Below, one piece after another: positions 26,345 to 35,919 of a stretch of DNA of 64,000 nucleotides. Origin of the DNA: Virgisporangium aurantiacum (lineage in GTDB: Bacteria; Actinomycetota; Actinomycetes; Mycobacteriales; Micromonosporaceae). The stretch spans positions 1 to 64,000 of the forward strand of contig NZ_BOPG01000106.1 of the NCBI RefSeq assembly GCF_016863635.1, in the 5' to 3' direction. Within the stretch, counting starts at the first letter, position 1; every line of letters starts with the position of its first letter. The notes beneath the pieces are model-generated. The model worked only from the letters and a program-made list of their open reading frames with translations. It did no database searches and was not told the DNA's origin. The position numbers were made by a program, and so were the translations under genes.

Positions 26345-26908
26345 CCGACCCGGCGTCGTCCACCCGCGACAGGCTCTACGCCAACCTCGAAGCCACCGCC
26401 GACCAGCTATACATCTACGAACTCGGACAGGTACCCGAACTGCTGCAAACCCCCGACTACACCCGGGCGCTTTGCCTGGCTGTCAAGCCCGACGCCACCC
26501 AGGCGGCCGTCCGCGACCACCTCAAACACCAGCAGGAACGCCAAGCCGTACTCATCGAGCGCACCCCGCCCATGCGGCTGGCCGCGATCCTCAACGAGAA
26601 CGCGCTGACCCGACCTGTCGGCGACGCAGACGTCATGCGCGAGCAGATCCAGCTCCTCTGCGCACTCGCCGACCGCGTCCACATCGACATCCGATACCTG
26701 CCCTGGAGAGCCGGCGCACACCCCCGCCATAGCCGCGGGCGGGTTCACGATCCTGGACTTCCACGACCCCGACGACCCCGACATCGTCTACGCCGAGACC
26801 CTCACCGGCGCCCGCTACGGCGAACTTCCCGCCGAACTCACCGAGTATCGCCGGATCTTCACCAGCACCTACGCGCTGAGCGTTCCTATCAGCGACTATC
26901 GCCTCTGA
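26345..26908 (+). pseudogene. XRE/DUF5753 regulator, HTH lost and frameshifted
   Basis: The frame covers the DUF5753 ligand-sensing part of an actinobacterial XRE regulator: TADQLYIYELGQVPELLQTPDYTRA-like start, IRYLPW, then AAGGFTILDF and YAETLTGARYGEL after a one-base frame change near 26717, ending at a TGA at 26906. The N-terminal helix-turn-helix is missing; upstream sequence in that frame is not coding-like. Such genes usually pair with a small DUF397 gene, and none is present here. Confidence 0.8.
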
Positions 26909-27132
26909 TCGGATCACTAGCTGATCCGTACGCCGAGCTTGGCGTCTTCTGATCGCCCCTGACCTGCCCGACCACTGCGTCCAACAGCATGCCGAGATCC
27001 GGCGGCGGCGGTCGCGGGTGTTCGGCGCTGGAGTGGACCGCGGCGTCGAGCCGGTCGGCGGCACCGAACGTGAAGCGTCCAGGCCCTGCGACAGGGTTAC
27101 GTCGTCGCCCGGTGCCTCGATCGCGATATCCT

Positions 27133-27162
27133 GATCGCGGGCGCCCGGGGGCGCCCGCGATC
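27133..27162. terminator. perfect 13-bp inverted repeat hairpin
   Basis: Thirteen bases starting GATCGCGGGCGCC are repeated inverted after a 4-base loop. There is no T-run. It lies between the DUF5753 relic and the ankyrin relic and could terminate either neighbour's transcript; a protein-binding palindrome is also possible. Confidence 0.45.
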
Positions 27163-27264
27163 TGCGCGAAGGACTCAGCCCACCCGACCGCGCCACGGCA
27201 CCGCCGCCCGACCTCCTTTCGGCCTGCGCATGCGGATACCAGGCATCAGCGAGAGGAGGCCGTC

Positions 27265-27755
27265 ATGCCGGCCCGCGATCTGCCCAACAACCCCAACCTG
27301 GAACACCTCAAACACCAGGCCAATACCCTGCAAGACGGTACGGTCCGGCGACGCCGAAGCCGCCGGCCTGGTGCGGGAGTTCCACCCGCGACTGACCGAC
27401 ATCCCAGACGGCGCCGCCGCACTGACCGCGTTCGCCCTGGCCGACGCACAGCTCGTCGTCGCCCGCAGCTACGGCTTCGTCAGTTGGCCCCGGCTGCGTG
27501 AACACATCGACACGGTCACCCGGTACACCCGCTCGCCGCACCACCAGCCGATCGGCGGGCCGATCACCACCGCCGCCGGACTCGCCGACGAATTCCTCCG
27601 GCTCGCCTGCCTGACCTACGGCGGTGACGACCAGACCCGCCACCAGCGAGCCCGCCACCTGCTGACCGCACACCCCGAACTCGCCGCCGCCAGCATCTAC
27701 ACGGCCGCCGCGGTCGGCGACACCGCGCCGGCCAGCATCCTGCTGGCCGGTGGAT
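27265..27755 (+). pseudogene. ankyrin-repeat-type protein, frameshifted and 3'-truncated
   Basis: ATG 27265 has GAGGAGG upstream and starts MPARDLPNNPNLEHLKHQA, the common start of actinobacterial ankyrin-repeat proteins. A frameshift near 27340 moves the rest to another frame: SGDAEAAGLVREFHPRL, FALADAQLVVARSYGFVSWPRLREH, then the helical repeat EFLRLACLTYGGDDQTRH and AAASIYTAAAVGDTAPASILLA. At about 27755 the sequence switches to an unrelated FtsX permease, so the ankyrin part is cut off. Confidence 0.7.
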
Positions 27756-29085
27756 CGTCACGGTCTCGGTCGGATCGGGGGTCGGTGTCGCGCTGTGCGG
27801 CGTCCTCGCGGCGTCGTGGCGCGCCTCGCGCGTGCGCCCACTCGAAGCCCTTCGGGAGACGGGCGCCGCGGCCCGCGTGATGACAGCACCACGACGGACC
27901 GTGGGTCCCTCGCCGTGACCGCCGCCCGCGGCCTGGTGGGCGCGATGCCGTTTCTGCGTGGCGAGGCGGCGCTGAACGACGCCCTGTTACTGCTGTTTAC
28001 GCTCGTCGTGGCCGGGGCGGCGCTCGGACCGGTCGCGGTGCGGGCGGGGCATCCTAGGCCGGCTCGCGTACGCCAATGTCCGCGCGGGCGTGCGGCGCAG
28101 CGCGTCGACCGCGGCGCCCGTCATGGTGCGGGCGGCGTTCGTCGGGGGCGTCGCCGGTATCGTCGCGACGCTCGGCGCCGCGACCCGGGCCGAAAGCAAG
28201 CGGACGCTGCGCGCGGAGCTCGTCGTGACCGCCGACCACCCGATCAGCCCGCGGGTGGCCGGCGTCGACGGCGTGGACGCGGTGTCCGAGGAGGTGCCGG
28301 TGACCTTCGACGCGTCGCTGGACAGCTCCGACCCGTCGGCGTTCGACATCGCCGACGGACTGGCCGTCGACCCCGCGGCATATTCGCGGACGCACGCCGT
28401 CGACGTGACCGCCGGCGACCTTCGCGACCTGCGTCGGGCCACCGTCGCCGTCTACCCGGGCTACTAACCGGGCATGAACTGGAAGGTCGGCGACACGCTG
28501 CGGGTCCGGCTCGACGACGGGCCGCGCGACCTGCGCATCGTGGCACTACTGCCCGACACGTTCGCCGGTCCGCTCATCCTCCTGTCGCTCGTCCTGGCAC
28601 CGGTCGACGGCGACCGCCGATACATCGTGCGGCTCGCGGCGGGCGCTGATGTGCCGACGGTCTCCGCGGCCTCCCCGGCCGAGTTGTCACCGCCGACGAG
28701 GGGATCGGCCGGACCACCGACGAACAACAACGGGGCGACGTCGACGTGATGATCGCCCTGCTCGCGATGGCGATGGCGTACACGGTCGTGGCGCCGCGTC
28801 ACCGGACTGACCCGCGGCCAGGTGGTCCGTACGGCGTTGTGGGAGTCGCTGACGGTGGCGGCGGTCGGTCTCGTCCTGGGCTACCTGGCCGCGGCCGGAA
28901 CCGTCGCGAGCACGACGGTCAACGTACGCGCGACAATCGGCGTAACTGTGATGTCGGCGCCGTTGGCTCTCCTGGGTGCGGTCGCGGCCGGAGCGACGCT
29001 CGTGGTGTGCGCGACCGCCGTGGTCGCAACCCTCGTGGTGACCCGTACACCGCCGATCCGAGCCGTCGCGGCGGCGACCTGTGCT
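27756..29085 (+). pseudogene. FtsX-type ABC permease relic with several frameshifts
   Basis: Pieces in all three frames line up into an FtsX/MacB-like permease. They are VALCGVLAASWRASRVRPLEAL (end of the first FtsX domain), LVGAMPFLRGEAALNDALLL, YANVRAGVRRSASTAAPVM, an extracytoplasmic part ELVVTADHPISPRVAGVDGV, VGDTLRVRLDDGPRDL, and the last helices ALWESLTVAAVGLVLGYLAAA with TPPIRAVAA at the end. Frames change near 27880, 28040, 28470, 28700 and 28800. The N-terminus and the partner ATPase are absent. It ends about 40 bases before the convergent giant gene. Confidence 0.75.
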
Positions 29086-29126
29086 GCTCCGTGTACGTCG
29101 ATGCGATCGCGGCCGAGGACGTCGGA

Positions 29127-32100
29127 TCAGGGCACCACATGCGGGCCAACGATGCCGTAGCCGCCGGTCCAGGTGGCTGTGATCGTCCAGTATCCGCGGT
29201 TGTCGATCGCGACGGCGTTGTTGGCGTTGTGGTCGCCGTTGGCGGTGAGCCAGTCCTTGGCGTAGTCGGTGGAGCCGGACCTGATCCGGGCCGCCATCGC
29301 CGCCGCGATGGCGTCGCCGTTCGGGCTGTCGCACGGTGCGCCGCGCTGGTAGCCCAGCAGCGCCACGAGCGGACCGCCTTTGGACCGCAGCAGGCGCGTC
29401 CAGGCCACTCCCGGGCCCGACGGTGGCGACGTGGACCGGTCGATGCGCAGCACCGAGCAGCCGGCGATCACTAGGACGTCGAGGTCCATCGCCGGCGGCC
29501 AGACGAGGGCCAGGTCGGCCGGACCGAGCCAGTCGAGGTACGACCCGGAGACGCCGCACGGGCTGCCGGTCGTGTCGATCGCGAGCTTGCCGCTGCCGGA
29601 CAGGCCGTGGCCAGAGTAGTAGAAGACGTCGGCCGGGCTGCGCACCAGGCCGCGGACCGGGCCGGGCAGCCGCCAGTTCGGCAGCGCGCGCACCGCCAGT
29701 TCGAGCACCTCCACGCCGCCGGCCCGGAACAGCGCCAGCGCGTCCGGGATCTCCCGCGACCTGTCCCCCGTCGTGCCGGTCGGGGTCGGCGGTTGGGTGG
29801 CGATGCCGTGCGCGGCTGCGCCGAGCGCGGTCCGGAACCGGGCGTCGCTCGTCCCACCGGGACGGACGACGGTCGCGACCTGCGCCGCGCCTGGACCGAC
29901 GGCCAGGAATCCGCCCAGCGCGTCGAGGGGACGGGCGTCGCGGTAGCGGGTCCGGGCCGGGTTCGCCGGATCCGGCCCGGTGGCCCGGACCGGCCACCGC
30001 AGAGGTGACGCCAGCGTTCCGCCGCCCGGCTTCCGGTTCGGCAGTCGGCTCGTCACCTCGACCACCACCTCGGCAGGCATCAGCGCCGCCGGAAGCCCGG
30101 ACGCGACGGCGACCACCTCGACGGTCGCGGTGTCCACGCCGAGCACCTGGTTCCAGGTCAACTGCGTACCGGCGCCGGCCGGTCCGGCGAGCCACAGCCC
30201 CTCGACGGTCACCTGGGCCGTGCCGGTGGGTCCGGTCACGACGGCGTCGAGTTGAGCCCAGGTCCGGACGCCGACCTCGCCGTCGACCTCGGCCGGCGTT
30301 CCCGGGAACACGAGTGCCTGGAACGCCCGCACGGCTGCGTGGGTGTGCCGGCCGAACCGGCAGTCCTCGACCAGCGGGGCGTCGGCGATGCCGGTGACAC
30401 CGGCCGCGATCCGGTACCCGTGCAGGCCGTTGAGCTTGCGCTGGATCTCCCGGACGGCCGGGTGCACCGAGCCCGACCGCAGCACCCGGGGCCGGCTCGC
30501 CGGCGGCACGGGCACGTCGGGGCACGGGCCGGTGAGCGACTCCGCGTCCATGCCGGACCCACGTGGACGCAGCACGAGCACGTGCCCGGGCAGCACGCCG
30601 TGTTGATCGGCGACCCGGCGCGCGAACCGGTGCGCCCACGGGTGCGGCGCCGGGTCGAGCACGTGGGCGTAGAGGCCGGGCCACCGGCTGTCCGGCCGGT
30701 AGCCGGCCGGCCGGAGCTGGCCCAGGTGCCGCAGGTCCGGCGCGGCGACGACCGCGATGCTGGCGAACGGGCTGCCGCGTCCGCGGCTCAGCACGAGGTC
30801 GCCCGGACGCAGCGTGGTAAGGCGGGTGCCGGGCCGGGCGACGACGTCGAGGGCGTGCAGCAGCGGTCCCGGCCCGGTGGCCGGGTCGGCCGCGAACGCG
30901 TCGAAGAGTCCGGCCTCGGTGAGCCCGATGCCGGACGGGACACCCGCGGCCGACAGCACGTGCCGCAGCCACGGCTCCTCGGCCCCAATCTCGTCGGAAC
31001 CGGATCCGGCGGCGCGGCGCACCAGCACGGTGTCCAGCCTGGTCAGCATGTCGTCCGGCCGGGCCGGCGGGTCCGCGGCGGGGTTCCCGCCGCACCCGCG
31101 GTCGGCCTCCGGGTCCGGTCCGGTCGCGCCGTCCGCGGGACCGGTCAGCGCCTCGCGCGAGGACGCCGTGCACGCGGCCACGATCCGGTACGCGGCCAGC
31201 ACGCCGGACACCAGCGCGCCCTCCATGTATCCGAAGAACCCCGGCGACGCCTGCTCCCCGGCGAAGATCAGCCGGCCCTGGAACGGGGTGCCGAGGTTCC
31301 GCGCGACCGTGGTCACCTGGCCGGGTGCGGGGACCGAGTACCCGGTGCGGATCCACGGCTCGGACGGCCAGTCGACGAACGTCGTGGTCGGGCCGTTCGC
31401 CCGGTAGCCCGGGTACAGCTCCTCGAGCCGGGCCCGGTAGGCGGCCGGGTCCCGGACGAGCCGCCCGCCCGAGTAGACCGACAGGCACGCCGCCGTCCCG
31501 CCGGTCTGTTTGTCGGTGCCCTCCCAGACGCTCCCGAGCCGGTCCCACAGCGCGCTCGGCGCGAGCCGCGTGTCCTCCCAGAATGGCCGCCGCACGGCGC
31601 TGAGGAACTTGACCGCCGGGCCGTGGCTCATGGTGTAGTCGGCCGGCCGGAACGGGACTCCGGCGTGGACGCGCGGCCACGTCGTCGGCGGACCGGCCAG
31701 GACGACGTAGTCGAAGTCCTCGGCCGTGGCGGTGCCGAACCCGACCCGCACCGACCGGGTGCCGATCTCCAGCCAGGTGACCGGCGTGTTCTTGCGGATG
31801 TCGGGCAGCCGCTTCGCGAGGTGGGTGACGAGTTGCTCGTTGCCGCCCTTGCAGCGGTGGGTCTCGATGCGCGTCCAGTACGCCAGCGGGTCACCCGGAA
31901 GCATGTGCGCCCGGACGGCCGCGAGGTAACCCAGATAGCTCTGCCGCGCGACCGGGGCGCACTGGTCGTTCTCGGCGACGAATTCGAAGTACGTACGGGC
32001 GACGCTTGACACCGGACCGAACAGCTCGTCGAGCCGCTGCGCGAGCGACTTCGCGTCGAGGGCGGCGGCACCCGGCGACAGCCACGGTCGGAGCGGATCG

Positions 32101-34316
32101 ACGGCGGACGCGTCCCGGGCGATCTGCGTCCGCACCCGGAGCAGGTCGCGCTCCAGCTCGCGCAGTTGCTCGTCGGTCAGGTCGGCGGGGCCGAGCCGGG
32201 TCCGCACGCGCAGGCCGCGCCGGGCGTAGTCGTCCTCCGTACTGACCCGCACGAGGTCCAGGCCGAACCGGCGGGCCAACCCGATCCACGTCCGATGGTT
32301 CTCGCCGATCAGCTCGGCACCGGCCTCGACCACCATGCCGGGCGTCACCCCGTGGTCCGAACGGACCCGACCGCCCAACCGGCGGCTCGCTTCGAGGACG
32401 GTGACCCGCGCGCCGCCGGTCTGCAGCGACCACGCGGCCATCAACCCGGCGAGACCACCGCCGACCACGGCCACCCGGATGCTACCGAGGCACCCGGACG
32501 CTACCGACTCGGCGACCGGCGAATCCTCCGCGTTCAGATCGACCGGCGGCAGGTCGAATCCCGGCATGTGTGCCTCCGGCGGACGGCGCGGACGGACGGC
32601 GTCGAGCGCGCGCCGCGGGTTGAGGTATCCGCTGCCGATCCGGCGCGGGTCGACACCCGGACCGGGCGGGTCGCACGCGGCGAGCAGCGCCCGCCGCGTC
32701 TCCTCGATGGACAGCAGCCGGCCGGCCGCTTCGAACATGAGCGCGACGGTGCCGGTGACGGCCGGCGCCGCCATGCTGGTACCGGACATCCGCACGTACC
32801 GGGGACCGTCGCCGCCGGCCGGCCGCGACCGCGGACCGGGCACGAGCATGCCCGATGCGACCAGGTCGGGTTTGCGTCGGCCGTCCCGGGTCGGGCCGGA
32901 ACTGCTGAACCACGCGAGCGGGCGGTCGCCGCGGTGCGCGTCGTACGCGCCGACCGAAATCGTGCGGTAGCCGTTGGCGATCGTGCCGATCGTGGTCCGC
33001 GGACTGGCCTGCCCGTCGGTGAACCGCACCTGGCAGGTCCGGCAGCCGGAGTCCCGTTCGATCCAGGCGTGCACCCGCCCGTCGACGACGTCCTGCCCGG
33101 TGAGCGTGACGTCCCAGCCGCCCGGTCCGGCCGGGTCGATGAAGATGCTCACCTGGTTGTCGCCGTTGTTCGGGTCGTGGGCCCGGTGGTACACCCGGGC
33201 CACGTCGCGGCCGTCGACGACGACCGTCCCGTGCCCACCGAGGGGCACCATCGCCGTCGCGCCGGTGTCGGAGGTCAGCTCGACGAGCAGGCGGTCGCGT
33301 CCCGGGTACCAGATGTCCACCTGGTTCGTGGTCACGTCGCGGGGATCCACGTCGAGGTGGAACCGGCGCGACGTTCCCGGTCCGATCCGCCAGGCGGCGT
33401 GCGTGCGGCGGTGGTAGTAGTTGCCGCAACTCTGCACCACGGCCCGGCCCGGCGCGGCCGAGACGAACTGGTCGAGCGCCAACTCCAGCAGCGTGCGTCC
33501 GGTGTGCTCGCCGGCGTGCCGGCCGAGGCTAAGGTTGATCACGCACGGCCGGTCGCCGGCGACATCGGCCACGAAGTGGATCGCTTCGAGCAGCTCTATC
33601 GAGTCGCCGAGCGATGCCGGGCCGGCGTCCTGTCGTCGGCCGAGGCTGACGAACACGAGGTCGGCGCCGGGGGCCATCCCCACCGGTCCACCCGCCCGGC
33701 CGTTGCCGACGGCGAGGCCGGCCGTGTGCGTGCCGTGCGCGCCCGGGCCGGCGTCGAAGTCGGCCGGGTCGTAGCCGAGCGCGGAGTACGGGTCCGGCCC
33801 GGCGAGCGCGGCGTCGATCCGCGCCGCCTCGAGGATCCGCCCGTACCCGTAGCGCTCCGCCCGATCCGACGCGGCCGGTCGCTGGTCCCAGAGGGCGAGC
33901 AGCCGCGTCGTGCCGTCGGCGTGCCGGAAGTCCGGGTGGCCGATGTCGATGCCCCAGTCGACGAACCCCACCACAATCCCGCTCCCGGTCTCCGGCAGGT
34001 CCGCCGGCCGGCCCCCGTCGGCGGCCCTGTCGGCGGGCCCGTCCGGACCGCCGGGGTCGGGCCCGTGGGGGTCGGGCTCGTCCGGGGGTTCCAGGTCCGG
34101 TGTGTAGACCTGCGGCGCCTTGACGCTCGCGACCACGGGATCGGCCCACAGCGCTGCGACGTCGCGGCAGCGCACCCTGGCTGTGGCGACGTCGCCGAAC
34201 CGGCAGACGACGCGCGCCGTTGGCGGGAGTGCGTCCGGGTGCCGCAGTCGCAGGATGACCGCGATCTCGCCGTCGGGATCGCACCGCCGGACGAGTTCGC
34301 GCAGGGCCGGATCCAT
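29127..34316 (-). CDS. giant multidomain protein: subtilisin, flavin oxidase, PG-binding, caspase-like
   Basis: This 1729-aa protein joins several enzymes. Residues about 105-575 are an S8 subtilase with Asp120 (GFVDWGID), His194 (GAHGTHTAG), oxyanion Asn299 (SCGN) and Ser514 (SGTSMAAP), with an inserted beta-rich segment at about 310-430. Residues 612-1045 are a flavin amine-oxidase fold with GGGLAG (619-624), Glu642, LGGR and the closing IFAGEQASPGFFGYMEGA. Residues about 1165-1255 form a globular region starting LRPGDLVLSRG, of unknown type. Residues 1285-1360 resemble a peptidoglycan-binding-like repeat (VREIQRKLNGLHGY, AVRAFQALVFPG). Residues about 1520-1680 have a His1570 (YYSGHG) and Cys1620 (VIAGCS) pair like caspase/CHAT clan CD proteases. 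No signal peptide is seen. It is the last gene of a six-gene operon, three bases after the PASTA gene. Its biological role is not known to me. Confidence 0.85.
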   Translation of the reverse strand: MDPALRELVRRCDPDGEIAVILRLRHPDALPPTARVVCRFGDVATARVRCRDVAALWADPVVASVKAPQVYTPDLEPPDEPDPHGPDPGGPDGPADRAADGGRPADLPETGSGIVVGFVDWGIDIGHPDFRHADGTTRLLALWDQRPAASDRAERYGYGRILEAARIDAALAGPDPYSALGYDPADFDAGPGAHGTHTAGLAVGNGRAGGPVGMAPGADLVFVSLGRRQDAGPASLGDSIELLEAIHFVADVAGDRPCVINLSLGRHAGEHTGRTLLELALDQFVSAAPGRAVVQSCGNYYHRRTHAAWRIGPGTSRRFHLDVDPRDVTTNQVDIWYPGRDRLLVELTSDTGATAMVPLGGHGTVVVDGRDVARVYHRAHDPNNGDNQVSIFIDPAGPGGWDVTLTGQDVVDGRVHAWIERDSGCRTCQVRFTDGQASPRTTIGTIANGYRTISVGAYDAHRGDRPLAWFSSSGPTRDGRRKPDLVASGMLVPGPRSRPAGGDGPRYVRMSGTSMAAPAVTGTVALMFEAAGRLLSIEETRRALLAACDPPGPGVDPRRIGSGYLNPRRALDAVRPRRPPEAHMPGFDLPPVDLNAEDSPVAESVASGCLGSIRVAVVGGGLAGLMAAWSLQTGGARVTVLEASRRLGGRVRSDHGVTPGMVVEAGAELIGENHRTWIGLARRFGLDLVRVSTEDDYARRGLRVRTRLGPADLTDEQLRELERDLLRVRTQIARDASAVDPLRPWLSPGAAALDAKSLAQRLDELFGPVSSVARTYFEFVAENDQCAPVARQSYLGYLAAVRAHMLPGDPLAYWTRIETHRCKGGNEQLVTHLAKRLPDIRKNTPVTWLEIGTRSVRVGFGTATAEDFDYVVLAGPPTTWPRVHAGVPFRPADYTMSHGPAVKFLSAVRRPFWEDTRLAPSALWDRLGSVWEGTDKQTGGTAACLSVYSGGRLVRDPAAYRARLEELYPGYRANGPTTTFVDWPSEPWIRTGYSVPAPGQVTTVARNLGTPFQGRLIFAGEQASPGFFGYMEGALVSGVLAAYRIVAACTASSREALTGPADGATGPDPEADRGCGGNPAADPPARPDDMLTRLDTVLVRRAAGSGSDEIGAEEPWLRHVLSAAGVPSGIGLTEAGLFDAFAADPATGPGPLLHALDVVARPGTRLTTLRPGDLVLSRGRGSPFASIAVVAAPDLRHLGQLRPAGYRPDSRWPGLYAHVLDPAPHPWAHRFARRVADQHGVLPGHVLVLRPRGSGMDAESLTGPCPDVPVPPASRPRVLRSGSVHPAVREIQRKLNGLHGYRIAAGVTGIADAPLVEDCRFGRHTHAAVRAFQALVFPGTPAEVDGEVGVRTWAQLDAVVTGPTGTAQVTVEGLWLAGPAGAGTQLTWNQVLGVDTATVEVVAVASGLPAALMPAEVVVEVTSRLPNRKPGGGTLASPLRWPVRATGPDPANPARTRYRDARPLDALGGFLAVGPGAAQVATVVRPGGTSDARFRTALGAAAHGIATQPPTPTGTTGDRSREIPDALALFRAGGVEVLELAVRALPNWRLPGPVRGLVRSPADVFYYSGHGLSGSGKLAIDTTGSPCGVSGSYLDWLGPADLALVWPPAMDLDVLVIAGCSVLRIDRSTSPPSGPGVAWTRLLRSKGGPLVALLGYQRGAPCDSPNGDAIAAAMAARIRSGSTDYAKDWLTANGDHNANNAVAIDNRGYWTITATWTGGYGIVGPHVVP

Positions 34317-34319
34317 CGG

Positions 34320-34838
34320 TCAGCTCCCGCCGCGGCCGCCCCGGCCGGCGCTCTTGCCGCCCGGCGCGGCATCCGCGGCGCCACCCGGTGCGGCGGCGGC
34401 CGGACCCGCGAGCTTGTCGAGCCGGTCGAGAATCTCCTTGTGCCGCGCGGCCGCGGCCGCCTCGGTCTCCAGCCCGTCGACCTTCGTACCGATCCCGTCG
34501 ACCTTGCCGTCCACGGCGGTCACCGCGATACCCACGGCCTCGACCGCCTCGACCATGTCGGTCAAGGTCTGGACGATGTCCGTCGGCACCACGGGCCGCT
34601 TGGCGACGAACAGATTGACCGTCGTCCCGCGCGGGCGGATCGTGTTCTCGACAGGATTCTGGCTGACCACCGTGCCGTCGGGTTCGTCGGCTTCGACGAC
34701 CCGGGCCCGGGGCACCAGGCCGAAATCGCGCAGCTTCTGCTCGGCCTCGGCCTGCGTCCGGCCGACGACGGACGGCACGGCCACACTGCCGACCGCGGCG
34801 GATCCTCCGCCGATCACCAAGCCCGGCAATGACACCAT
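34320..34838 (-). CDS. PASTA-domain protein with coiled-coil tail
   Basis: This 172-aa protein has one PASTA domain at residues about 18-80 (VPSVVGRTQAEAEQKLRDFGL, then VVSQNPVENTIRPRGTTVNLFV). A helical stretch rich in heptad-like V/G/D repeats (VEAVGIAVTAVDGKVDGIG) and a Gly/Ala-rich end follow. PASTA domains usually bind muropeptides on Ser/Thr kinases or PBPs, but no kinase or transpeptidase is attached here and no export signal is obvious. It lies between the coiled-coil protein and the giant protease-oxidase, with gaps of 11 and 3 bases. It could tether the complex or act as an assembly part. Confidence 0.8.
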   Translation of the reverse strand: MVSLPGLVIGGGSAAVGSVAVPSVVGRTQAEAEQKLRDFGLVPRARVVEADEPDGTVVSQNPVENTIRPRGTTVNLFVAKRPVVPTDIVQTLTDMVEAVEAVGIAVTAVDGKVDGIGTKVDGLETEAAAAARHKEILDRLDKLAGPAAAAPGGAADAAPGGKSAGRGGRGGS

Positions 34839-34849
34839 CGCTTCGCTCC

Positions 34850-35425
34850 CTACTTCTTGCCGAGCACGAGGACGAGCAGGAGCAGCATCATCGTCGAGTC
34901 GCCGCCGCCGAGGCCGCCCTTGCCGTCACCGCCACCGCCCATACCGGGTCCGAGCAGCAGGAGCAACGGCAGCAACGTCGCGAGCTGGTTCTGTGACTGG
35001 GTGACGACCTTGACCGGGTTGCCGTTCTCGTCGGTCGAGTCGGCGGTCTCCTGGGTCAGCAGCGGCAACAGCACGGCGAGCATCTTCGTTTGCTGCAGGT
35101 CGGCGCGGGTCGCGTCGGCGGTCTTGCGCCGGTCACTGAACTCCTTGCGTAGCAGGCCGCCCTGCCGTTCCTGGGCGGTGGCCAGGGTGTTGGTGCGCGT
35201 TTCGAGGGCCTTGACGGCGTTGCTCAGCGTCTCGATCTTGCCGTCGAGGTTGCGGGCGGCGGTCTGCACCTGGGTCTGGCTGGCCGGTGTCGCCGTCTGC
35301 CGCGGGACGAAGCTGCTCTGCCGGGTGGGTGTCCGCACGAGGGCGCGGCGGGGAGCCGCCTCGTCGAACTCCTCGTACTCGAGGCTGTCGAGCAACGAGT
35401 CCAGGTCGTCGGAATATCCGTTCAT
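34850..35425 (-). CDS. coiled-coil protein with acidic start and hydrophobic tail
   Basis: The 191-aa product begins with an acidic aromatic motif (DSLLDSLEYEEFDEAA) and has a coiled coil around residues 55-115 (LDGKIETLSNAVKALETRTNTLA). It ends with two Leu-rich stretches (LATLLPLLLLLGPG at about 148-161 and MMLLLLVLVLG at 179-189) separated by a Gly/Asp linker, with two C-terminal lysines. This could be a membrane- or shell-associating tail. No family is recognised. Its start overlaps the upstream stop by four bases (ATGA), so the genes are translationally coupled. The EYEEFDE motif resembles the tail of the 279-aa operon protein. Confidence 0.8.
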   Translation of the reverse strand: MNGYSDDLDSLLDSLEYEEFDEAAPRRALVRTPTRQSSFVPRQTATPASQTQVQTAARNLDGKIETLSNAVKALETRTNTLATAQERQGGLLRKEFSDRRKTADATRADLQQTKMLAVLLPLLTQETADSTDENGNPVKVVTQSQNQLATLLPLLLLLGPGMGGGGDGKGGLGGGDSTMMLLLLVLVLGKK

Positions 35426-35919
35426 GACGCACTCCTTTCCCGGGTGGCACCTGCTGCCTGCCCGGTGGTCCGCCGTCCGCGCAGGCGGACGTGCAGGCGT
35501 AACGCGGGCAGGACCAGGCGGTCGAACCCGTCGGGGTCGGGGGGCATGAATCCGGGTCTGCCCCGGCCCCCGCACCAGGGACAGCCGCGGTCGTCGCCGA
35601 AGCAGATCCGGCACGCGCCCAGCGCGTCGGCCGCGTCGGCGAGCCGGGCGCGCAGGGCGTCGACCTCCGCGGTGATCCCGTCCAGGTGCTCGCGCAGCGC
35701 CGCCGCCCGCATCCGACGGTCGGCCAGCTCCTGCTCTTGAAGGTCGTCCCGCTCCTCCTCGGCCAACTCGCTACGCAGCTGCTCCTCGCGTTGCATGAGG
35801 ATCTGCGCGATCGGCGCGAGGTCGGGATCGGACTCGGTGAGCCGGCCGAGGCTCTCCTGCACGCTCGCGCCACCGGCCAGGTGCTGCTTGATCAGTGCGG
35901 CGATGTCGAGGTCGATCAT
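35422..35919 (-). CDS. coiled-coil protein with DnaJ-like zinc ribbon
   Basis: This 165-aa protein has an N-terminal helical part (residues 1-45), a long Glu/Arg-rich coiled coil (about 43-100) and then a compact four-cysteine motif: C103-x2-C106, C113-x2-C116, reading CRICFGDDRGCPWCGGRGRPG around it. This resembles a DnaJ-type zinc ribbon. The rest is basic. Both ends overlap neighbours as ATGA, which argues for fixed stoichiometry with them. Function unknown; an assembly chaperone or scaffold is one guess. Confidence 0.8.
   Translation of the reverse strand: MIDLDIAALIKQHLAGGASVQESLGRLTESDPDLAPIAQILMQREEQLRSELAEEERDDLQEQELADRRMRAAALREHLDGITAEVDALRARLADAADALGACRICFGDDRGCPWCGGRGRPGFMPPDPDGFDRLVLPALRLHVRLRGRRTTGQAAGATRERSAS

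Noticed and set aside
28687..31680. 997-codon minus-strand frame
   Set aside because: Alternative frame within the giant gene and FtsX relic; Arg/Gly/Ala-rich with no domain.
32166..34832. 888-codon plus-strand frame opposite the giant effector
   Set aside because: Shadow of the S8/oxidase gene caused by GC codon bias; no motif.
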